64,000 nt of DNA from Planctomycetota bacterium (GTDB lineage Bacteria > Planctomycetota > Phycisphaerae > Phycisphaerales > UBA1924). Shown piece after piece: positions 53,649-60,564 of this stretch (its first letter is position 1; each line of letters opens with the position of its first letter). The notes below the pieces were generated by a model. It was not told where the DNA came from and ran no database searches. It saw nothing but the letters and a program-made list of their open reading frames with translations. The position numbers and the translations under genes were made by a program. The stretch spans positions 124,001-188,000 of the forward strand of contig JAFIFX010000003.1 in NCBI GenBank assembly GCA_020831805.1. The letters are read 5' to 3'.

Positions 53649-54449
53649 CTATTCCTCACTGGAGAGGGCACGATCGATCATTGGTGCAAACTGTGGCCAG
53701 AGCCTGCGCACCTGGGGGACGGGGTAGTGCCAGCGATTCCCGTTCCCACGCTCGCGCTGCAGCCGGCCTTTCTCTCCCGCTTTGCGGAGCGTGTCGGGGT
53801 CGAGCTGGTCCCCCGTCTTCTTGCGGAACCACTCAGCCGATCGGAACGGCGGAGTTTCGGGGTCGGGCGTCGGCGGAGCGATGATGCCCATCCCGACCGC
53901 CATCGACGCGAGAGACTCAGGGGCCGGGGGGCTGGTTTCGATGCAGGCGTAGAGCGTGTCAAACGCTTCCCCCAGTGCGGCGGCCAGGTCCGCCGCAGCC
54001 TCGGCTTCCGCATCCAGCCGCGAGCTGGCGAGCGCATTGGGGAAACCCGCCGTGAACCCGTATGTGGTCCCCTCTTCCGCCAAGGCGGCGCACCAGGCAT
54101 CCAGCGACGCCATAGATGCCGGCACTGATTCAACGCGGCGGAACAGCCTGGCCGACCACGCCTCCGCTCCCTGCCAGCTCTCGCCGTCCGCCACGCGACC
54201 GGCGCCGTCCCGCAGAAGAGCGGCCGCGGCCGCGGTTGCCTCCCCCAGGTCGCTCAGCAGCGGTTTCATTTCGCGTCGCCACGGGACCAGCAGCGACGCA
54301 CGCACCACTTCGAATGGCGTTTGCGGGTCGCTGGCGGGGCTGACTTCCATTGCGTAGCGCAGATTCCGCAGCGTGTCGCGTAGCTGGCCCGCGGCACGCC
54401 ATGCACTGCACAGCTCCACCGCCAATCTGTGCGACCGATTCTCGGCCAT
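53649..54449 (-). CDS. Unrecognised 266-residue protein of the element
   Basis: It starts at the ATG at 54449 with GGAGG seven bases upstream. The N-terminal two thirds are Ala/Glu-rich helices (LAVELCSAWRAAGQLRDTLR, ADLAAALGEAFDTLYACIET); the C-terminus (FRSAEWFRKKTGDQLDPDTL then RHWYPVPQ-like motif RWHYPVPQVRRLWPQF) looks like a small DNA-binding or docking domain. I know no family. As the only non-regulatory gene it may be the element's cargo. It lies 80 bases upstream of the regulatory chain. Confidence 0.65.
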   Translation of the reverse strand: MAENRSHRLAVELCSAWRAAGQLRDTLRNLRYAMEVSPASDPQTPFEVVRASLLVPWRREMKPLLSDLGEATAAAAALLRDGAGRVADGESWQGAEAWSARLFRRVESVPASMASLDAWCAALAEEGTTYGFTAGFPNALASSRLDAEAEAAADLAAALGEAFDTLYACIETSPPAPESLASMAVGMGIIAPPTPDPETPPFRSAEWFRKKTGDQLDPDTLRKAGEKGRLQRERGNGNRWHYPVPQVRRLWPQFAPMIDRALSSEE

Positions 54450-54824
54450 GCCCAACCCTCCGCGGGGCCGGGCGAGGGCGTCCCCCGGGTTGGGAGGGAA
54501 CGCCGCTCGCCCGCGTTGCCGGGTCGGGGATCAGCCGACGCGGGCCCAGGTGCGATCAGGGTAGCGGGCCGGGGCGCAGGGCGCAAACAAACTCTACTGC
54601 ACATGGTTGCCTTTCGCGGCGGGGTCACCACCCCTTCACCCTTCACGGAGGACCCGAGCGCCGCCAGGCCGGCGGGTGCCCGGGCCACGGCGCGGACGGT
54701 GCTCGCGGTCGGCCAGGTGCGCACGGCCACGCCCCCACTGCTATCGGGGGGTGCCTGCGTCAGTCGCGTTTGCTGAATCACGCCGGCCGAGCTGATCCGC
54801 GGGCGGGGCCGAACGCCCGGCGGA
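54450..54824. other. Gap of 375 bases inside the element
   Basis: No confident gene. It should contain the promoter of the unknown gene at 53649 and of the int end fragment, and it includes most of the hairpin at 54792-54828. Short frames here lack family motifs and ribosome sites. Confidence 0.4.
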
Positions 54825-54828
54825 TCAG
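54792..54828 (-). terminator. Hairpin at the stop of the integrase C-terminal fragment
   Basis: CTGATCCGC pairs with GCGGATCAG and inner GGGCG with CGCCC. The stem covers the TGA that ends the stranded integrase coding segment. It lacks a T run but could end or stabilise the transcript of the full-length integrase in the circle. Confidence 0.45.
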
Positions 54829-55070
54829 TCGCCCGGCACGGACGCCCGGACCATCGCCACGATGCCGGCCTTCACCGCGTCGGGCAGCTCCGCCCACGCA
54901 TCGACCACGGCGGCCAGGCGGGCATCGGGCGGGTCCTGGTCCGCCCCGTCCGGCTCGGAAGTGCTGTGGGGAGTGCGGGCGCTGGGCGAAGTGCTGTGGG
55001 GAGTGCGGGCCTCGGCTGGGCCGTGCTCGTAAGCCCCTGTGTTTTCAGCACCTTCGGCATCGGGCCCGCA
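54825..55070 (-). CDS. Integrase C-terminal segment, stranded by integration
   Basis: Reading on the minus strand out of the right core in the integrase frame, the codon after ...FSLEG is TGC rather than TGA, and the frame stays open for 81 residues to TGA at 54825. The segment contains two copies of ARTPHSTS (10 codons apart) and the conserved-looking LAAVVDAWAELPDAVKAGIV AMVRA tail, with high G/C at third positions. Joined to 50458-51872 with the N-terminal base removed, it gives one frame of 567 codons plus stop. In the integrated state it has no start codon of its own except a TTG in the core. Confidence 0.85.
   Translation of the reverse strand, partial: CGPDAEGAENTGAYEHGPAEARTPHSTSPSARTPHSTSEPDGADQDPPDARLAAVVDAWAELPDAVKAGIVAMVRASVPGD
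54960..54984. repeat. Candidate integrase arm site, right copy 1
   Basis: Identical over 25 bases to 50588-50612 and in the same reading frame (SARTPHST). It lies 84 bases from the right core. With the next copy it forms a 30-base tandem. Confidence 0.6.
54990..55010. repeat. Candidate integrase arm site, right copy 2
   Basis: 21 of the 25 bases match the other two copies (AGTGCTGTGGGGAGTGCGGGC). It lies 58 bases from the right core, 30 bases after copy 1. Confidence 0.58.
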
Positions 55071-55114
55071 GCCTTCCAAGCTGAATGTTGCGCGTTCGAG
55101 TCGCGTCGCCCGCT
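55069..55114. repeat. attR core (46-bp direct repeat)
   Basis: A partial copy of tRNA-Gly (anticodon stem to 3' end) without the 5' half. It marks the right end of the element and the original junction with the chromosome. Confidence 0.95.
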
Positions 55115-55136
55115 TTCAGGATGGCACCAAGAAAAA

Positions 55137-55167
55137 GCCCCCGGCGATGTGCCGGGGGCGTTTGTTT
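55137..55167 (+). terminator. Displaced terminator of tRNA-Gly
   Basis: GCCCCCGGC and GCCGGGGGC form a nine-bp stem followed by GTTTGTTT. It stands 22 bases after attR, so before integration it would have followed the intact tRNA-Gly. Confidence 0.8.
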
Positions 55168-55191
55168 GAAGAAGGGATTGCCGCGGTTCGT

Positions 55192-56091
55192 TCAGCGACG
55201 GCGGCGGGCGCCGATCAGGCCGGCGATGCCGAGCATGGGCAGAACGCCCGGTGAGGGCACGAGGAACTCGAGGAACCGGCCGCCGCCCGAGTAGACGAGG
55301 GAGCTGGTGCCGAGACCGACATCAAAGATGTGGGCGCCGGCGCTGTTGGTCCACATGATGTTGCCGTTGCCGAGTTGGTAAACGCCACGGGCGCCGCTGG
55401 CGGCGAAGGTGCTGATCACATCACCCGTGTTGGGATCGAACCGGACGATGTTGTTCGACGAAAAGCCCGCCACAAGGATGTCGCCGTTGGAGGCATAGGC
55501 CATCTGCTCGGCGAAGTTCAGCGTGGTCGAGTTGTGGAAGGTGCCGATCGAGTTGCCGTTGATGTCGAAGTGGTGGATGTCGTCGTTGGCAGAGGAAGAC
55601 GACACGAGCAGGCCGCCCTGATAGGCGAGCACATGGAACGGGCTGGGAGCCAGTCCGACGGTGCTGAACGAACCCATGCTGTTGCCGTTGGTGTCGAACA
55701 TGACGACGGCGGGGCCGGGGGCGTCATTGTTCGTGCCGGCGTTGGTCACATACACGGTGTTGCCGACAAGGGCCATGCCGCGGATGTTGTCGAGGCCGCC
55801 GCCCGCGAACTGGCCGCCGATATTGCCCAGCAGGTTGCCGGACAGGTCCCAGCGGGAGACGCGGTCGCCGATCTGCTCGGAAACCCAGATCTCGTTTCCG
55901 ACATTGATCGCGTGGACGGGCGTGCCGGCCTGGAGACCGAAGAAGTCGCTGTTGACCACCGAGCCGTTGAAGGTGTCGAACAACACCATGCGGTTGTTGG
56001 TCGAATCGGGCATCATGATCCACTGGGCGTTCGCCTGCGCGGCCGCACCGGCGCCGACCAGAGCGGCGGCCAGAAGCACTGATTTTCTCAT
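55192..56091 (-). CDS. Secreted beta-propeller protein with exosortase-type C-terminal anchor
   Basis: The 299-residue protein has a signal peptide (MRKSVLLAAALVGAGAAAQA then NAQ), repeated propeller-like blades (for example NRMVLFDTFNGSVVNSDFFG, DRVSRWDLSGNLLGNIGGQF, DIHHFDINGNSIGTFHNSTT) and a C-terminal VPSPGVLPMLGIAGLIGARR tail, which is the VPxP-helix-Arg form of PEP-CTERM sorting signals. It is probably processed by an exosortase and placed on the cell surface. GGAG precedes the ATG. No exosortase gene is in the window. Confidence 0.82.
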   Translation of the reverse strand: MRKSVLLAAALVGAGAAAQANAQWIMMPDSTNNRMVLFDTFNGSVVNSDFFGLQAGTPVHAINVGNEIWVSEQIGDRVSRWDLSGNLLGNIGGQFAGGGLDNIRGMALVGNTVYVTNAGTNNDAPGPAVVMFDTNGNSMGSFSTVGLAPSPFHVLAYQGGLLVSSSSANDDIHHFDINGNSIGTFHNSTTLNFAEQMAYASNGDILVAGFSSNNIVRFDPNTGDVISTFAASGARGVYQLGNGNIMWTNSAGAHIFDVGLGTSSLVYSGGGRFLEFLVPSPGVLPMLGIAGLIGARRRR

Positions 56092-56284
56092 CGGGCTCTC
56101 CTTTTTCCCTGGTTCCCCCAGGGCTCTCTTGCCATGTCTTTACGGCGGCCGAGCGGATGACTGCACAGCCATCCATGAGCGGACCCCCGTCATGGCATGC
56201 CTCCAGTTTAACCGAATAAGGAATTTTGCTCAACCCGAACAAATTCCTGTTTAGATGGATGCAGACCCACCAAACGGATGCGGA

Positions 56285-57463
56285 TCAGTCCGCCTTGGGC
56301 TCGATCCGGATCAGTTGCCCGTTACGCTCATCCGTCAGCACGTACAGGTATCCATCCGGCCCGTCCCGGACATCGCGGATGCGCTGATCGAACTGCAGCG
56401 TCTCCTCACCCATAATCTCATCCCCGTCGAAGATGACCCGGCGGACCTGCTTCAGGATCAGCCCCCCGGCAAAGAGGTTGCCCCGCCACTCCGGAAACTT
56501 GTCACCGGTGTAGAACGCCAGGCCGCTGGCGGCGATCGACGGGGTCCAGTTGATCAGCGGGTCGACCATGCCCGGTTTGCTCGTCTGATCGCTGACACGG
56601 GGGCCGTGGTACTCATAGCCGTAGGTGACGACCGGCCAGCCGTAGTTGTTGCCCGGCTCGATCAGGTTGAGTTCGTCGCCGCCCCTCGGTCCGTGCTCGG
56701 TGGAGTAGATCTGGCCGGTTTCCGGGCGGATGGCCAGGCCTTGCGGGTTTCGATGGCCGTAGGAGTAGATCTCTTGTGCGGCGTCAACCCGCGCCTGGAA
56801 GGGGTTGTCCGTTGCGGGCGAGCCATCGTCCATGATGCGGAGGATCTTGCCGAGGTGCGATCCCATGTCCTGCGATGGATCCTTGAGCCCGCCCTCGCCC
56901 ATCGTGAACAGCAACGAGTTGTCGGGCAGGAAGACCATGCGGCAGCCGAAGTGGAAGCCCTGGGGCTTGGCGGGCTGCGTGGTGAAGAGGACCTCAAGGT
57001 CGTTGAGGGCATGGTCCTCGTAGCGTGCTCGGGCGATGCGCGTGTGATTGGCGCGGGCCGTGCCGTGCGCGTAGGCGATGTAGACGAAGCGGTTCTCGTC
57101 GAAGTCCGGGTGCAGGATGATGTCGAGCAGACCGCCCTGACGCAGGGCGAGGACTTCCGGAACGCCATTGATCGGCTCGGGGTGCAGCGTCTGATCCGGC
57201 TTGAGGAGCCGGATGCGTCCGGGGCGTTCGGTGATCAACGCGGACCCGTCGGGAAGCCAGGCGATGCCCCAGGGGTGTTCGAGTCCGGAAACGACCGTCA
57301 CGGGTTTCCACCCTTCCGCGGGCGGCGTCTCGCCGGTCGGCGGGACCGGCCCCTCGAGCGGCGGCAGCGGGTCGAATCGGGGTTGGCCGCAGGCTGCGGT
57401 GGTGATCAGAAGCATCGAGGCGGCGGCGATCGTGGTCAGAACGGGTCGGGTCGTCATCGTCAT
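56285..57463 (-). CDS. PQQ-dependent sugar dehydrogenase (GSDH family)
   Basis: The 392-residue product (ATG at 57463) has a lipoprotein-type signal (LLITTAACGQ). The six-bladed propeller contains EHPWGIAWLPDGSALITERP, GLLDIILHPDFDENRFVYIA, GEGGLKDPSQDMGSHLGKIL, YSYGHRNPQGLAIRPETGQI, STEHGPRGGDELNLIEPGNN and WTPSIAASGLAFYTGDKFPE, which carry the GSDH His/Arg residues and calcium sites. It oxidises an aldose or alcohol in the periplasm using PQQ. A longer frame from 57499 exists without a ribosome site. Confidence 0.92.
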   Translation of the reverse strand: MTMTTRPVLTTIAAASMLLITTAACGQPRFDPLPPLEGPVPPTGETPPAEGWKPVTVVSGLEHPWGIAWLPDGSALITERPGRIRLLKPDQTLHPEPINGVPEVLALRQGGLLDIILHPDFDENRFVYIAYAHGTARANHTRIARARYEDHALNDLEVLFTTQPAKPQGFHFGCRMVFLPDNSLLFTMGEGGLKDPSQDMGSHLGKILRIMDDGSPATDNPFQARVDAAQEIYSYGHRNPQGLAIRPETGQIYSTEHGPRGGDELNLIEPGNNYGWPVVTYGYEYHGPRVSDQTSKPGMVDPLINWTPSIAASGLAFYTGDKFPEWRGNLFAGGLILKQVRRVIFDGDEIMGEETLQFDQRIRDVRDGPDGYLYVLTDERNGQLIRIEPKAD

Positions 57464-57570
57464 GGGGGATGATAACCGCCGATGGATGGGGTCATCCATT
57501 GACAAGTTGCCGGGAAATCGGTTCTGTTTCGATCCGGTCCGCTGTATGATGCGGCAGAGGAGCTTTTGAG

Positions 57571-58641
57571 ATGATCCATTCCAACTTCGCTGTCTTTGCC
57601 GTGATCGCCGCCACGACGACTGGGGCGATCGCCCAGAGTTTTTCCGGACAGGTCGAGAGCGCATCGAGCCAGGCCTCGATCAACGGGACGGCGGAGGTAG
57701 CTACTGTCGGGTTCCTGATCGGAGATTACGACCCGGTCACCAACCCTGGTGGGACGCAGACCCGGCCCGGGCTCTTCGGCGGATCCGGGAACAACCCGAT
57801 CCCCACCTCCGCGGATTTCATCATCAACACGGATCTGCAGACCCAGCCCTCCGGCGGCGTGAGCCTGGAGCTGAGCACCAACGCCGGGTCCATTCGCTTC
57901 GACGGGCTGTTTGTGGATCTGCTCAACGGCTCGCCGGGGTCGACCGACCTGACCGTTCGGTTGCTCTACAATACCTTCAACACCATCAACCCGAGTTTCA
58001 TCTATCCCGGCGGTACGCCGTTCGAGGTGGATGTCGGCGAGGTCGGGAATGTGAGCCGTGCGGAACTGATTCAGACGGAACCCGGCGAGGGGATGCTGAT
58101 CCCCACCGCGGATCCGGATGTGTTCGACTTCACGGCCACGATCTTCGCCGAACTCAATCTGACCATCAGCGTCGCACTTCCGGACAGTGATCCAGTCGAT
58201 AACGAGTTCGACGCGTTGCCGGTGGTGGTGCCGCTGGTCGGCCAGGCCGAGGTGCTCGCCGACGGCTCGCTGCGCCTGACCATCCAGGCCGTCGCGGACT
58301 CCGATCCGGCGGTGATCCCGATCGACTCCGAGCCGTTGCCGCCGATCCCGCTGGAGCTGCCCACCCTCGGGACGAGCACGGCGAGCGTCCTGCTCAATCT
58401 CACCCCCGAGAGCCTGACCGTCGATGCGTCGGTCACGGTCAACCTGACCATCCTGGCCGAGCCGTCCGGTTGCCTCGCGGACTGGAACAACGACGGGCAG
58501 GTCAACTTCTTCGACATCGTCGCCTATCTGGACGACTACAACAGCCAGCACCCCTCGGCGGACCTCGCCGAACCGTTCGGGGTCTTCAACTTCTTCGATA
58601 TCGTCGCGTTCCTGGACCTGTATAACCAGGGCTGCCCCTGA
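57571..58641 (+). CDS. Secreted protein with GC-type dockerin
   Basis: GGAG lies eight bases before the ATG. The 356-residue protein has a signal peptide (MIHSNFAVFAVIAATTTGAI then AQS), a beta-rich body of about 270 residues of unknown fold and a C-terminal dockerin-like pair, CLADWNNDGQVNFFDIVAYL and AEPFGVFNFFDIVAFLDLY ending in Cys. The second calcium loop is degenerate, since it lacks the D-x-N-x-D. Such domains are typical of Phycisphaerae. It is divergent from the dehydrogenase, with about 107 bases between. Confidence 0.82.
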   Translation: MIHSNFAVFAVIAATTTGAIAQSFSGQVESASSQASINGTAEVATVGFLIGDYDPVTNPGGTQTRPGLFGGSGNNPIPTSADFIINTDLQTQPSGGVSLELSTNAGSIRFDGLFVDLLNGSPGSTDLTVRLLYNTFNTINPSFIYPGGTPFEVDVGEVGNVSRAELIQTEPGEGMLIPTADPDVFDFTATIFAELNLTISVALPDSDPVDNEFDALPVVVPLVGQAEVLADGSLRLTIQAVADSDPAVIPIDSEPLPPIPLELPTLGTSTASVLLNLTPESLTVDASVTVNLTILAEPSGCLADWNNDGQVNFFDIVAYLDDYNSQHPSADLAEPFGVFNFFDIVAFLDLYNQGCP

Positions 58642-58710
58642 GAAATCGGCCCTGGCGGGGGGAGGGGAGGGCGAGGGTGAGACCGGCCACGCATCCGCAT
58701 ACGCTCATGG

Positions 58711-60564
58711 GTGCTGATTTCCGCCCGCGGCCTAACCAAGTCGTATGCCCTCCGGACGCTCTTCTCCGGCGTGACCATCTCCGTGGCGCAGGGCGATCGC
58801 CTAGGCCTGATCGGCCCGAACGGGGCCGGCAAGAGCACCCTGCTCAAACTGCTGGCGGGGCAGGTGGAGCCGGACAACGGCGAGGTCGTCGCGGCTCGGG
58901 GGCTGCGTGTGGTCTATGTGCCGCAGGCGGACGCCTTCGAGCCCGGGGCCAGCCCGCTGGCCGCGGCGACGGACGCGGCCCGGGCATATCTCGGCGGCCT
59001 CGAAGGCGTCCACGATGACCATGAGGCTGAGGTCGCCGCGGGCGTGATCCTCGATCGGCTCGGTTTCGATGCCGATCGCATGGCCAAGCCGTGCGAGCAA
59101 CTCTCCGGCGGGTGGCGCAAGCGTGTGTCGCTCGCGCGGGCGCTCGCGTCATGCGGCGGCGAACCGGACCTGATCCTCCTCGACGAGCCGACGAACCACC
59201 TCGACCTCGAGTCGATCCAGTGGCTCGAGTCCTTCCTGAAGCGGGGCGTCTTCGGGCCGGCATCCTTTGCCTCGGTCTTTGTGACGCACGACCGGACCTT
59301 CCTTGAATCGATCGCCACCCGCGTGGCGGAACTGAGCGCCGCCTATCCGGACGGGTTGTTCGAGGTGGACGGAAACTACACCGAGTTTCTCCGGCGTAAG
59401 CAGGAGTTCCTCGACGGGCAGGCCCAGGCGCAGCGGGCGATCGCGGGGCAGGTCCGCAAGGACCTGGCCTGGCTCTCGCGCGGCCCGCAGGGTCGGGGCA
59501 CCAAGGCCAAGGGACGCATTCAGGACAGCCACGATCGGATGACCCAGCTCGCATCGTTGAAGGCGCGCAACGCCGCCGCGACGGGAAGCTCGGCCCGGGT
59601 GGATTTCACCGCGACCGACCGCCAGACCCGCAAGCTCATCTCCGCCAAGGGGATCGCGAAATCGCTCGGCGGTCAGGCCCTGTTTTCCGATGTGGACCTC
59701 GTGCTCGGCGTGGGCGACTGCCTCGGCCTGCTCGGCCCCAACGGCAGCGGCAAGACCACGCTCATCCGTGTGCTGACCGGAGACCTGGCGCCGGACGCGG
59801 GATCGGTCTTCCTCGCGGACATCAGGCCCAGGGTGGCGGTCTTCAGCCAGCACCGGCAGGAGTTCGACCCCGCGATCACGCTGAAGGAAGCCCTCTGCCC
59901 AATCAGCGACCAGGTCAGGTTCCGAGATCGGCCAATGCATATCACCGCGTGGGCGAGGCGTTTCCTGTTCCGGGATGAGCAGCTGACCCAACCCGTCGGC
60001 TCGCTGAGCGGCGGGGAACTCGCCAGGATCCACATCGCCCGGATCATGCTGGAGCCTGCCGAGGTGCTCGTACTCGACGAGCCGACCAACGACCTCGACA
60101 TCCCCACCCTGGAAACGCTCGAAGAGGCCCTGGAGGACTTTCCGGGCGCGATCATCCTCGTGACCCACGACCGGGCCATGCTCGGGCGGCTGTCCACGCA
60201 GGTGCTCAGCCTCGACGGCCGCGGCGGCGCCAGGATGTTCGCCGGGCTGGAGCAGGCGCTCGCCGCCCGATCGCCCGAGCCGAAGCTGGCCGCGGCGCCC
60301 GCCCGTACCGCGGCATCGGTTGCTCAGCCGTCTGCCCGAAAGAAGCTCGGTTACAACGAACAGCGTGAGTATGACTCGATGGAATCAAGGATTCTGGAAG
60401 CGGAAGAGCGGGTGGCCCTGGCCGAGGCGGCCATGAACGATCCGGCCGTGCTGGCCGATCACGCTAAGATGGCGCGGGCGTGCGAGCGGCTCAGCGCGGC
60501 GCAGGAAGCGGTCGCGACGCTCTACTCCCGATGGGCGGAGCTCGAATCGAGATCCGGGGGCTGA
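58711..60564 (+). CDS. uup: ABC-F family ATPase (Uup-like)
   Basis: The 617-residue protein carries two ATPase cassettes: Walker A GPNGAGKSTLLKLLAG (about 35) and GPNGSGKTTLIRVLTG (about 342), signatures LSGGWRKRVSLARAL (131) and LSGGELARIHIARIM (432), Walker B LDEPTNHLDL and LDEPTNDLDI. There is no membrane domain; a linker with PQGRGTKAKGRIQDSHDRMT and a C-terminal coiled coil match Uup, which acts at ribosomes or on branched DNA. The start is a GTG at 58711. Its end overlaps the end of the convergent next gene by 43 bases. Confidence 0.92.
   Translation: MLISARGLTKSYALRTLFSGVTISVAQGDRLGLIGPNGAGKSTLLKLLAGQVEPDNGEVVAARGLRVVYVPQADAFEPGASPLAAATDAARAYLGGLEGVHDDHEAEVAAGVILDRLGFDADRMAKPCEQLSGGWRKRVSLARALASCGGEPDLILLDEPTNHLDLESIQWLESFLKRGVFGPASFASVFVTHDRTFLESIATRVAELSAAYPDGLFEVDGNYTEFLRRKQEFLDGQAQAQRAIAGQVRKDLAWLSRGPQGRGTKAKGRIQDSHDRMTQLASLKARNAAATGSSARVDFTATDRQTRKLISAKGIAKSLGGQALFSDVDLVLGVGDCLGLLGPNGSGKTTLIRVLTGDLAPDAGSVFLADIRPRVAVFSQHRQEFDPAITLKEALCPISDQVRFRDRPMHITAWARRFLFRDEQLTQPVGSLSGGELARIHIARIMLEPAEVLVLDEPTNDLDIPTLETLEEALEDFPGAIILVTHDRAMLGRLSTQVLSLDGRGGARMFAGLEQALAARSPEPKLAAAPARTAASVAQPSARKKLGYNEQREYDSMESRILEAEERVALAEAAMNDPAVLADHAKMARACERLSAAQEAVATLYSRWAELESRSGG

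Larger units (their letters stand above)
50412..55114. mobile_element. 4.66 kb integrative element in tRNA-Gly
   Basis: A 46-bp direct repeat flanks an integrase next to the tRNA, four small overlapping DNA-binding genes and one unknown gene. The excised circle would be 4657 bp with one core. No capsid, relaxase or replication enzyme is recognisable, so it is a small cryptic island or a satellite that needs a helper. Its genes all read toward the tRNA (minus strand), and its GC is high like the host, so it is not recent from a distant donor. Confidence 0.92.

Noticed and set aside
54960..55010. Two repeats 30 bases apart resembling a tiny CRISPR array
   Set aside because: Only two units, spacer of 5-9 bases, and a third copy at the far end of the element; they fit arm sites or a peptide repeat.
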